From: Rhodopseudomonas sp. BR0M22
GTDB taxonomy: Bacteria; Pseudomonadota; Alphaproteobacteria; Rhizobiales; Xanthobacteraceae
Assembly: GCF_010907035.1 (NCBI RefSeq)
Contig: NZ_QUMK01000067.1
Span: forward strand, 1 to 33,194
Direction of reading: 5' to 3'
Length of the DNA stretch: 33,194 bases
Shown: positions 7,335-14,292 of the stretch, in pieces
How the letters are laid out: each line of letters begins with the position of its first letter
How positions within the stretch are numbered: position 1 is the stretch's first letter
Translations under genes and position numbers: made by a program
Notes under the pieces: generated by a model
Databases searched by the model: none
Seen by the model: the letters and a program-made list of their open reading frames with translations, nothing else
Told to the model about the DNA's origin: nothing

Positions 7335-7747
7335 CAGTTCAACTCTTCGAACGGATCGTCGGACAACCGGACATAAAGAACAGGCTTCTCGCCCCGTAAC
7401 GCCGCTTCTAAGGTAGGGCTTGGGGCCGCGAAGGGGAAGATGCCCTCCGGCTCGAATTTCTGGACGACGACGCGATGGACCTGCCGGTCATCCAAGTAAA
7501 TATGGCCTCCGAGAGCATCCAGGATCGGCTTCACGATATTGTCGATGTCTCCTGGCATCTCGGTCGGAGGAAAGTAGAACAGCGTCGCCAAGATCGGGCG
7601 GGCGGTCGCGAAATGACCTTCCGGTAGCGCCACCCGGCTCGCGCCGATCACCTGGCTCTTCCATTGATCGAGCGACTGGCGCCGTTTGGCCTGCAGCGAA
7701 ACCGGCGTATCTGCCACAATGAACTCGATCGGAAATTCGATCTCCAA
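7334..7747 (-). CDS. RusA-like endodeoxyribonuclease (Holliday junction resolvase family)
   Basis: A 137-residue protein with the RusA signature: PGDIDNIVKPILDAL (Asp67, Asp69-Asn70, Lys73, Asp77), then IYLDDRQV (Asp86, Asp87) and a basic strand VVVQKF. In RusA the equivalent Asp residues bind the metal and the Lys is essential for resolving four-way junctions. All appear present, so the enzyme should be active on branched DNA. RusA genes usually sit in prophages, but no phage structural or lysis genes are nearby. Here the gene is coupled by a one-base overlap to the HEPN-motif gene. The start is a TTG after AGGGGGC; a GTG ten codons inside is the alternative. Slightly lower GC than the flanks hints at acquisition. 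Confidence 0.85.
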   Translation of the reverse strand: MEIEFPIEFIVADTPVSLQAKRRQSLDQWKSQVIGASRVALPEGHFATARPILATLFYFPPTEMPGDIDNIVKPILDALGGHIYLDDRQVHRVVVQKFEPEGIFPFAAPSPTLEAALRGEKPVLYVRLSDDPFEELN

Positions 7748-7861
7748 AGCCGCCCCCTGCCTCGGTCTCGTGGAGACTAGATCATTTCGGGGTCCGGCTG
7801 AATGAGAACATAGGCGCTTACTTGGCAGGTCGGCGCGGCTGACTCACGCGAGCCGTCCCCG

Positions 7862-8482
7862 TTACCCCGGCTTGCGCGCCACGATGTAGGGGCCGTGGGG
7901 GGTGGTGCCGAATACCCGTTCGGCGGCGATCTCGAAGCCGGCGTCGCGGATCGCCTGGCGCAGCGCGTCGCGGGTCAGCGCCTGGGCGCGGGGAAACAGG
8001 CCGATGCCGCGGAGGACGAAGAACAGCGCCCGCAGCTTGAAACTCATCTCGGCAAAGCACCAGGTCTTGCTGATCAACAGGCCGCCGGGCTTCAGGTTGG
8101 CGTGAATCTGCGCCAACGTGCCCGGCATGTCCGGCACCAGATGCAGCACCTGAAAGGCGCAGATCGCATCGAACGGACCGCCGTCGAAGGCGGTGACGGC
8201 ATCGGCCTGCACGAAGCGCAGATTGGCCGGCGCCGGCTTGGCGCGACCGATCCGCAGCATCTCGGCCGAGAAGTCGGTGGCGATCCATTCGGCGGCATGC
8301 GGCGCCAGCCGGATCGCGGCGGAGCCGGTGCCGCAGCCGATCTCCAGCACCCGGTCGGTCGGCCGCAGCCGACCGGCCGCATCGGCCAGCATGGCGTCGA
8401 ACGCGGCCGGATCCTTGATCGGCCGCGCCGCGTAGCGGTCGGCGACCTTGTCCCAGAATTTGGCGTTGGCGGCCTCGGCCAT
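7862..8482 (-). CDS. Class I SAM-dependent methyltransferase
   Basis: A 206-residue methyltransferase. The SAM-binding motif I is VLEIGCGTGSA (45-55), followed by the acidic end of strand two (WIATDFSAEML), motif FVQADA, and a strand-four region PFDAICAFQVLHLVPD. This is the UbiE/Coq5-like Methyltransf_11 pattern, but the substrate cannot be read from the sequence. The open frame extends far upstream into the kinase gene on another frame. The start is set at the ATG preceded by GGAGG, which gives the normal N-terminus. It begins 23 bases after the ABC1 kinase gene ends, so the two form an operon. Because ABC1 kinases support quinone synthesis, a quinone or lipid substrate is a fair guess. Confidence 0.88.
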   Translation of the reverse strand: MAEAANAKFWDKVADRYAARPIKDPAAFDAMLADAAGRLRPTDRVLEIGCGTGSAAIRLAPHAAEWIATDFSAEMLRIGRAKPAPANLRFVQADAVTAFDGGPFDAICAFQVLHLVPDMPGTLAQIHANLKPGGLLISKTWCFAEMSFKLRALFFVLRGIGLFPRAQALTRDALRQAIRDAGFEIAAERVFGTTPHGPYIVARKPG

Positions 8483-8505
8483 GCGCGGCTCCTCCCGACC
8501 AGTCG

Positions 8506-9828
8506 TTACAGATACGGCTCGATGATGCGGCGCAGATCGACCCGCGCCCGCATCCGCGTCGCCAGCATGTAGATGCCGCCGAACTTGCGCTGCAGGAACA
8601 GCGTGTCCATCGGCGGGATGCGGAAATGCGCGCGGTCCGACGCCATCGCCATGCCGGCGTCGCGCATCCGCATCGCCAGATCGCTGCCGCCGAAATCGAA
8701 CGGCGTCTCCTGCTGCAGCGGCTGCAGCGACATCTCGAACATCTCGAGCAACGCCTGCTCCAGCCGCGCCGGCCCGTCCTCGGCGAGGAAGCCGATGTCC
8801 CGCGCCGCGGCGCGGATGCCGGCGCGGTCGCCGTTCAGGCCGGCGCGCAGCAGCCGGCGATACAGCTCGGCGAACTCGGCGGGAAAGGCGCGGGTGGCGC
8901 CGAAATCGAGCAACAGCAACTGCCCGGTCGCCGGCGCGTAGCGATAATTGGCGAAGTTCGGATCGGTCTGCATCAGCCGGAATTCGAACAGTTCGCGGAA
9001 CAAGAGGCCGATCAGCAGCGTCAGCACCCGGTCGCGCTCCGGCTGCGCCGCCGCCGCGAGGCTGTCGATCGGGCGGCCGTCGACGTAGCTCATCGCCAGC
9101 ACGTTCGGCGTCGTCAGATCGGCATGCAGCTCGGGCACGCGGAATTCCGGCCGGTCGGCGAGCAGCGCGCCGAACCTCGACAGGCAACGGCCCTCGCGTT
9201 CGTAGTCGGCCTCTTCGTGCAACTGGCGCTTGGCCTCGACCACCATCGGCGCGATATCGACGCCGCCGGGCACCAGGCCGGCGACGCGCATCAGCGCCGC
9301 GACATTGTCGACGTCGGAATTGATGCTGCGGCGGACGCCGGGATACTGCACCTTGATCGCCAGACCGCGGCCGTCCTTGGTCCGCGCCCGATGCACCTGG
9401 CCGATCGAGGCCGCCGCGATCGGCGCGGCGTCGAATTCGGCGAAGCGCTGCTGCCAGTTGCGGCCCCACGCCTCGGTCAGCACCCGCCTGAGCTGCGGCA
9501 CCGGCATGTGATGCGCTTCCTGGCGCAGCCGGCCGAGGATCTCGGCGAGCTCCGGCGGCAGCATGTCGCCGGCATCCATCGAGATCAGCTGGCCGACCTT
9601 CATCGCCGCGCCGCGCATCTGCGCCAGCCGGTCGGCGACCTTCAGCGCATTGGCCGGCGTCAGCAGCAATTCGTCGAGCCGCGGGCGTTGGTCGCGCACC
9701 AGCTGGCCGGCGACATCGGCGGCGACAGTGCCCGCGATCGACGAGGCCAGCCCGCCGAGCTTGGCGAGCCGCGACAGCCGCGAACTCGGCACCGCGACGG
9801 CTCTGCTCTCGATCTTCCGATGCGGCAT
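8506..9828 (-). CDS. ABC1/UbiB-family atypical kinase
   Basis: A 440-residue ABC1 (ADCK/UbiB/COQ8) family protein. The signature KxGQ appears as MKVGQLISMDAG, followed by LPPELAEILGRLRQEAHHMP. An Ala-rich loop replaces the usual Gly-rich loop (AAASIGQVHRA). The VAIK-like lysine is in LAIKVQYPGV, and the metal motif is LLDFGATRAF. Family members act as ATPases or kinases that support ubiquinone synthesis. No long C-terminal membrane segment like that of E. coli UbiB is evident, so this is the shorter ADCK-like form. The start is the ATG with GGAG at proper spacing; an upstream in-frame extension to 9915 is less likely. It is the first gene of an operon with the methyltransferase. Confidence 0.9.
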   Translation of the reverse strand: MPHRKIESRAVAVPSSRLSRLAKLGGLASSIAGTVAADVAGQLVRDQRPRLDELLLTPANALKVADRLAQMRGAAMKVGQLISMDAGDMLPPELAEILGRLRQEAHHMPVPQLRRVLTEAWGRNWQQRFAEFDAAPIAAASIGQVHRARTKDGRGLAIKVQYPGVRRSINSDVDNVAALMRVAGLVPGGVDIAPMVVEAKRQLHEEADYEREGRCLSRFGALLADRPEFRVPELHADLTTPNVLAMSYVDGRPIDSLAAAAQPERDRVLTLLIGLLFRELFEFRLMQTDPNFANYRYAPATGQLLLLDFGATRAFPAEFAELYRRLLRAGLNGDRAGIRAAARDIGFLAEDGPARLEQALLEMFEMSLQPLQQETPFDFGGSDLAMRMRDAGMAMASDRAHFRIPPMDTLFLQRKFGGIYMLATRMRARVDLRRIIEPYL

Positions 9829-10298
9829 CGTGGCTCCTTCGAAGGGCGGCACCAAGCGACAATGGATGGGATGGCGCGGGGCGAGCAAGACAGGGTCCGC
9901 CCCTGTGGCTGACATCTTGCTAACGCGGGTGACGCGGCAGCGTCTGTGACCATGTCACGCCCGACGCCCCCGACCGGCGCGCCGCGACGGCCGGCTGGAA
10001 TAGCGGCGGAACGCCCACGCGGCTGGCGCATTGTCGCTGCGCATGCCGGGTGACAACCGGCCGCAACGGGGATGGCGGACGTGGCTTATTTTGCCGGTTT
10101 CTGGCCACGACACCAACGCATCGGTACGCGCTGACGCCTAACCCGTTCCCGGCATGCATCCCGCCCGGTTCCGCATTGGGGACAGCGGCGACAACTCGTG
10201 GGCCGTCGCACCGACGACATTGTCGAACAGAATTTCCGCCTCAATCGGGGAATCGGATTTCGGTTCTACGACGCGTGGACTGATCTGCGAGTAACCCG
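9829..10298. other. Intergenic stretch without a supported gene
   Basis: About 470 bases separate the divergent ABC1-kinase gene (minus) and the 58-residue protein gene (plus). Short open frames here have no ribosome-binding site or recognisable product. The only structure I see is GTGAC-CAT-GTCAC at 9946-9958, a perfect inverted repeat 118 bases upstream of the kinase start, which might be an operator. No -35/-10 pair stands out. Confidence 0.5.
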
Positions 10299-10475
10299 AT
10301 GGCCAACAGACTTGATCAACAGATCGACCGGATCGTCGCCGAAAACGGCGACAGCCTGCACGATGCGCTGCGGGCGCTGATGCGGGTCAACGAATGTCTC
10401 GAGGCCGAGCTGGAGCGGCTGCGCGCCGCTTCGGTCGGCGATCGGCCGACCGCCGAATCGGGCTCGTTGCACTGA
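10299..10475 (+). CDS. Small coiled-coil-like hypothetical protein
   Basis: A 58-residue open frame encoding MANRLDQQIDRIVAENGDSL and onward, highly charged and strongly helical. The heptad-like segment LRALMRVNECLEAELERLRA (residues 24-43) suggests a coiled coil. Third-position G/C is high (GTC GCC GAA AAC GGC GAC AGC CTG), as in neighbouring real genes. The ribosome-binding site is poor (GCGAG about seven bases before the ATG). There is one Cys and no membrane segment. I recognise no family. It may be a small DNA- or partner-binding protein; the composition makes it more likely real than chance. Confidence 0.6.
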   Translation: MANRLDQQIDRIVAENGDSLHDALRALMRVNECLEAELERLRAASVGDRPTAESGSLH

Positions 10476-10502
10476 GCGGCCGGCGGATCACGCCGGTCCG
10501 AC

Positions 10503-10721
10503 TCACGCCTTCTTCAGGAACTCGGTGCGCAGCACCAGGCCCTTGATCTTGTCGGTGCGGCCTTCGATCTCGTCTTCGCTGTCGGTGAGGCGGATGCCGC
10601 GGATCATCGTGCCGCGCTTCAGCACGGTGGACGAGCCCTTCAGCTTCAGGTCCTTGATGAGGGAGACGTTGTCGCCATCGGCGAGCAGCGCGCCGTTGCA
10701 GTCCCTGACTTCGATGCTCAT
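10503..10721 (-). CDS. PhnA/YjdM-type protein, C-terminal domain only
   Basis: A 72-residue protein matching the C-terminal domain of PhnA/YjdM: V(R/K)D(C/S)NG-LL-DGD-V--IKDLK(L/V)KGSS-VLKRGT-(I/V)-IRL, then GLVLRTEFLKKA. The family was named from an alkylphosphonate context in E. coli but its biochemical role is not settled. Full-length YjdM has an N-terminal zinc ribbon of about 40 residues that is absent here; this short form is common in proteobacteria. The domain is an SH3-like barrel. The ATG follows AAGGAACC at good spacing. No phosphonate genes are nearby, so a link to phosphonate use is not supported. Confidence 0.9.
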   Translation of the reverse strand: MSIEVRDCNGALLADGDNVSLIKDLKLKGSSTVLKRGTMIRGIRLTDSEDEIEGRTDKIKGLVLRTEFLKKA

Positions 10722-10855
10722 GGGTCGGTTCCTTGTTCGGTGGCGCAAAGCCAAAGCAGGAATGCCGGGCCCGCGCAATGCCGCGGCGGGCCGCAGCCAA
10801 ATGAAAAGCGCGAGGCGGATCGCTCCGCCCCGCGCTGTGTCGCAGGCTGAAAAGA

Positions 10856-11545
10856 TCAGAACCGGTAGGTGATGCCGGTGCCGATCAGCCACGGATCGAG
10901 GTTGACCTTGCCGGTGATCGGCGTGCCGTTCGCCAGCGTGCCGCTCCATTCGGGGCGCAGCCACAGCTTCTTGACATCGACGTTCCAGCCCCAGTGCTGG
11001 TCGATCATGTAGTCGAAGCCGATCTGCACCGCGGGCGCGAACGCGTCCTTGAGGTGGCTGTCGATCACGGTGCCGCCAGCCGCCTTCTGGCTGAAGAAGA
11101 AGGTGTAGTTCACGCCGGCGCCGATATACGGCTTGAACGCGCCGAACTCGGTGAAGTGATACTGCAGCGTGAGGGTCGGCGGCAGCAGCCAGGCCTTGCC
11201 GACATCGATGCCGGTGAGCGAGCCGGCGCCGGAGACGCTGTGGCGGGTGACGCCGAGGATCAGTTCGGCGGCGATGTTCTTGGTGAAGAAGTAGGTGATG
11301 TCGAGTTCAGGAACGACCGCATCGGAGGTCTTCAGCGACGAGCCGGGCACCTGGTCGACATAGCCGGAATCGCGCGGCACCACGCCGAGGGCACGCAAGC
11401 GGATCATCCACGGGCTGGACTCAGCCACCACCGGCGCCTTGTAGATCGGCCGGGTGGCGAGATCGGCAGCGTCGGCGGACGCCGGCGCGAGATTGAATGC
11501 CGCCGCCAAAGCCAGCGCCGACACTGCGGTCAAAAACTTGGTCAT
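10856..11545 (-). CDS. OmpW-family outer membrane beta-barrel protein
   Basis: A 229-residue OmpW-type porin, an eight-stranded barrel that forms a narrow hydrophobic channel. A signal peptide covers about the first 25 residues (ALALAAAFNLAPASADA). The mature part shows alternating hydrophobic strands, the family segments PELDITYFFTKNIAAELILG, LPPTLTLQYHF and FKPYIGAGVNYTFFF, and a C-terminal strand ending in Tyr-Arg-Phe, the outer-membrane assembly signal. The start is the ATG preceded by AGGGGC. A consensus-like FNR/FixK box (11626-11639) lies 81 bases upstream, suggesting induction under low oxygen. In E. coli ompW is also controlled by FNR. Confidence 0.92.
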   Translation of the reverse strand: MTKFLTAVSALALAAAFNLAPASADAADLATRPIYKAPVVAESSPWMIRLRALGVVPRDSGYVDQVPGSSLKTSDAVVPELDITYFFTKNIAAELILGVTRHSVSGAGSLTGIDVGKAWLLPPTLTLQYHFTEFGAFKPYIGAGVNYTFFFSQKAAGGTVIDSHLKDAFAPAVQIGFDYMIDQHWGWNVDVKKLWLRPEWSGTLANGTPITGKVNLDPWLIGTGITYRF

Positions 11546-11625
11546 AAGTGCCCCTTTGAAGCTCAGTCGCGTGAGCGGGAAACCCACGCTCAAGGTGCAC
11601 AGATGCCGCCACGGGGCACGGCGGT

Positions 11626-11639
11626 TTGACCTGGATCAA
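11626..11639. promoter_or_regulatory. FNR/FixK-type box upstream of ompW-like gene
   Basis: TTGACCTGGATCAA fits the TTGAT-N4-ATCAA dyad with one change (TTGAC), a variant often seen in true FixK/FNR sites. Its centre is about 87 bases upstream of the ATG. If it acts at -41.5, transcription would start near 11591, leaving a leader of about 46 bases. Both are normal for activation by FNR-like proteins such as FixK or AadR. Confidence 0.7.
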
Positions 11640-11672
11640 ATCAAAGGTAGGCCACTGCGGCATTGCGACGCG

Positions 11673-11690
11673 CGTGACTTTTCGGTCACG
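11673..11690. promoter_or_regulatory. Inverted repeat CGTGAC-N6-GTCACG
   Basis: A perfect 6+6 dyad with a TTTTCG spacer lies between the lipoprotein gene and the FNR/FixK box of the ompW-like gene. It could be a second operator or a hairpin ending the lipoprotein transcript. There is no T-run after it on either strand, and the half-site spacing does not fit CRP (GTGA and TCAC are eight apart, not six). Confidence 0.35.
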
Positions 11691-11774
11691 GATTTGTGTA
11701 CCGTTGCGCGAAGGTCGAGGCCGGTTCCCGCGACACAACCGCCGTTCTGCACACCCGCCGGGCGATGCAACCCG

Positions 11775-12035
11775 CTACGGCCGCTCCGGATTCCGCATCA
11801 TATACTCGCCCAGATTGCGCTGGGCGCGGTTGGCGCGGGTGATCGCATTGGAACGCTGCACGTCGCGGTCCTTGCGGCAGGCGACGTATTCGGTCGAGCC
11901 GACCGCCCCGCCGTTCTGCCGGCAATAGGCATCGTCGTCGCCGAGATCGGCGGGCGCATCGTGGCGGCTGGCGCAGCCGGCCAGCGCGAACGCGGCGAGC
12001 GACAGGACGATCAGGCGGTTCGAGATTGACGGCAT
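11775..12035 (-). CDS. Small putative lipoprotein
   Basis: An 86-residue protein with a lipoprotein signal: basic N-terminus, hydrophobic stretch (LIVLSLAAFALAGC) and the lipobox ALAGC, giving a lipidated Cys about residue 20. The mature part is short, polar and basic, with DDDAYCRQNGG and CRKDRD, two cysteines that may pair. It has no recognised domain. The ATG giving MPSIS is chosen over one 18 bases upstream because GGGGA lies eight bases before it and it leaves a normal signal peptide. It should sit in the inner leaflet of the outer membrane. Confidence 0.8.
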   Translation of the reverse strand: MPSISNRLIVLSLAAFALAGCASRHDAPADLGDDDAYCRQNGGAVGSTEYVACRKDRDVQRSNAITRANRAQRNLGEYMMRNPERP

Positions 12036-12056
12036 CCAAGGTCCCCAGAGCACGGG

Positions 12057-12153
12057 TCATTCCGGGGCGCTCGCGAAGCGAGCGAACCCGGAATCTCGTC
12101 GCAACAACATCGGGATTCCGGGTTCGCGCGTTGCACGCGCGCCCCGGAATGAC
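12057..12153. repeat. Interspersed palindrome, GTCATTCCGGGGCG type
   Basis: The left arm starts GTCATTCCGGGGCGCTCGCG and the right arm, read in reverse complement, starts GTCATTCCGGGGCGCGCGTG. Both arms then share CGAACCCGGAATC. The arms are about 42 bases each with an imperfect middle. Each arm also holds its own small hairpin (CTCGCGAAGCGAG; GCGCGTTGCACGCGC). It sits between the prpE stop and the lipoprotein gene. Elements of this type are widespread in Bradyrhizobium relatives. Confidence 0.8.
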
Positions 12154-12214
12154 GTTGCGGGGCTCTGTCTAACCTGAATTGCGGAGTTTGTAAGTCCGCA
12201 AGTCAGGTCCGCCC

Positions 12215-14125
12215 TCAGCTATGGCTCTTCAGCGCCGAGGAGATGTCGTCGAGCGCGGTCGGGTCTTCGATCGTGGCGGGCATCGTCCAGGCATCGCCGT
12301 CGGCGATCTTCTTGATGGTGCCGCGCAGGATCTTGCCGGAGCGGGTCTTGGGCAGCCGCGGCACGGTCACCGCCAGCTTGAACGCCGCCACCGGGCCGAG
12401 CTTGTCGCGCACCAGCTTGACGATCTCCTTTTCGATCTCGGCCGGGTCGCGGGTGACGCCGCTCTTCAGCACGATCAGGCCGCACGGCACCTCGCCCTTG
12501 ATCGGATCGTTGATGCCGAGCACGGCGCATTCGGCGACGTCCGGATGCGAGGCGAGAATCTCCTCCATGCCGCCGGTGGAGAGTCGGTGACCGGCGACGT
12601 TGATGATGTCGTCGGTGCGGCCCATCACGAAGACGTAGCCGTCTTCGTCGACATAGCCGGCGTCGGAGGTTTTGTAGTAGCCGGGGAAGTCGGCGAAGTA
12701 GCTCTCGCGGCAGCGCTCGTCCTGCTGCCACAGCGTCGGCAGATTGCCGGGCGGCAGCGGCAGCTTGATCACGATCGAGCCCATCGTTCCGGCCGGCACA
12801 GGCTTGGCGCCTTCATCGACGACTTCGAGCTTGTAGCCGGGCATCGGCACCGTCGGCGAGCCGTGCTTGACCGGCAACAGCCCGAGGCCGACCGGATTGC
12901 CGGCGATGCACCAGCCGGTTTCAGTCTGCCACCAGTGATCGATCACCGGCACCTTGAGCTGCTGTTCGGCCCACTCCACCGTCGGCGGATCGGCGCGCTC
13001 GCCGGCCAGGAACAGGGTGCGGAATTTCGACAGATCGTATTTGCGGATGAAGTCGCCGTTGCCGTCCTCCTTGCGGATGGCGCGGAACGCGGTCGGGGCG
13101 GTGAACAGCGCCACCGCGCCGTGCTCGGCGATCACCCGCCAGAACGCCCCGGCGTCCGGGGTGCCGACCGGCTTGCCTTCGTACATGATCGAGGTCGCGC
13201 CGTGGATCAGCGGGCCGTAGATGATGTAGCTGTGGCCGACCACCCAGCCGATGTCGGAGGCGCACCACCACACCTCGCCCGGCTTGACGCCGTAGAGATT
13301 CTCCATCGACCATTTCAGCGCAACGAGATGGCCGCCATTGTCGCGGACCACGCCCTTCGGCTTGCCGGTGGTGCCGGAGGTGTAGAGGATGTAGAGCGGA
13401 TCGGTGGCATCGACCGCGACGCAGTCGGCCTTCTTGCCGGCGGCGAGCGCCTGCTCGCGCAAGCTCGCCCAATCGTGGTCACGCCCCGGCTTCAGCTCGC
13501 AATCCTGCTGCGGCCGCTTCAGAATGATGCAGGCTTCCGGCTTGATCGAGGCGAGATCGATCGCTTCGTCGAGCAGCGGCTTGTACTTGACGATCCGGCC
13601 GGGTTCGATGCCGCAGCTCGCCGATACGATCAGCTTCGGCTTGGCGTCGTCGATGCGGGTGGCGAGCTCCTTGGCCGCGAAGCCGCCGAACACAACCGAA
13701 TGCACCGCGCCGATCCGGGCGCAGGCCAGCATCGCCACCATCGATTCCGGGACCATCGGCATGTACAGCAGGACGCGGTCGCCCTTCTGCACCCCGAAGT
13801 CCTGCATGATCGCAGCGAGCGTCTGCACCTCGCGCAGCATCTCGGCGTAGGTGAATTTGGCTGTAGTGCCGGTCAGCGGCGAGTCGTGGATCAGCGCGAG
13901 CTGATCGGCACGGCCGTTCGCGACGTGGCGATCGAGCGCGTTGTAGCAGGTGTTGACCTTGGCGCCGGGAAACCAGCGGCCGTACAGGCCGAGCGAGGCA
14001 TCGAACACCTTGGTGGGCGGTTCGATCCAATCGATTTCCTTCGCGACCTCTCCCCAGAAGCCCTCCGGGTCGGCCAGCGAGCGGGCATGAACCTCGCGGT
14101 AACGGCTTTTGTCATGGATAGTCAT
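12215..14125 (-). CDS. prpE: Propionyl-CoA synthetase (acetyl-CoA synthetase family)
   Basis: A 636-residue AMP-forming acyl-CoA synthetase most like PrpE, which activates propionate to propionyl-CoA in the cytosol. The N-terminal ACS domain contains FNTCYNALDRHV-type sequence (here KVNTCYNALDRHV). The ATP-binding core is YILYTSGTTGKPKGVVRD, with motifs WWQTETG and YKTSDAGYVDEDGYVFVMGR(T/V)DD. The C-terminal motif is PKTRSGKILRG with catalytic Lys598. In this family, including enzymes studied in Rhodopseudomonas palustris, that Lys can be acetylated and so switched off. The N-terminus with FWGEVAKEIDW is typical of PrpE and ACSS3. Acetate may also be used. The gene stands alone, without methylcitrate-cycle genes beside it. 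Confidence 0.9.
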   Translation of the reverse strand: MTIHDKSRYREVHARSLADPEGFWGEVAKEIDWIEPPTKVFDASLGLYGRWFPGAKVNTCYNALDRHVANGRADQLALIHDSPLTGTTAKFTYAEMLREVQTLAAIMQDFGVQKGDRVLLYMPMVPESMVAMLACARIGAVHSVVFGGFAAKELATRIDDAKPKLIVSASCGIEPGRIVKYKPLLDEAIDLASIKPEACIILKRPQQDCELKPGRDHDWASLREQALAAGKKADCVAVDATDPLYILYTSGTTGKPKGVVRDNGGHLVALKWSMENLYGVKPGEVWWCASDIGWVVGHSYIIYGPLIHGATSIMYEGKPVGTPDAGAFWRVIAEHGAVALFTAPTAFRAIRKEDGNGDFIRKYDLSKFRTLFLAGERADPPTVEWAEQQLKVPVIDHWWQTETGWCIAGNPVGLGLLPVKHGSPTVPMPGYKLEVVDEGAKPVPAGTMGSIVIKLPLPPGNLPTLWQQDERCRESYFADFPGYYKTSDAGYVDEDGYVFVMGRTDDIINVAGHRLSTGGMEEILASHPDVAECAVLGINDPIKGEVPCGLIVLKSGVTRDPAEIEKEIVKLVRDKLGPVAAFKLAVTVPRLPKTRSGKILRGTIKKIADGDAWTMPATIEDPTALDDISSALKSHS

Positions 14126-14292
14126 GGCGTCACGCTCCCGTGGATCTCAGGCGGTTTGCCCGCCATGTCCGGCTTTTAGGCGCGGCATGCAACCCCGCCT
14201 TTGTTCCTAATCAAGCCGCGTCCATGGTCTGGTCCGGCCCGGGCGGACATTGTGGCGAGGACCGGCGGGTTGCAAGAGAGAACCAGCCGCGC

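Noticed and set aside
8483-9862. Upstream extension of the methyltransferase frame through the kinase gene (666 codons in all)
   Set aside because: The added 460 residues are the kinase gene read out of frame; the ATG with GGAGG at 8482 gives the normal protein.
9946-9958. GTGAC-CAT-GTCAC dyad as an operator
   Set aside because: Short arms; no second copy or promoter beside it, so noted only within the intergenic entry.
12221-14179. Plus-strand open frame of 652 codons opposite prpE
   Set aside because: Antisense shadow; prpE carries all acyl-CoA synthetase motifs.
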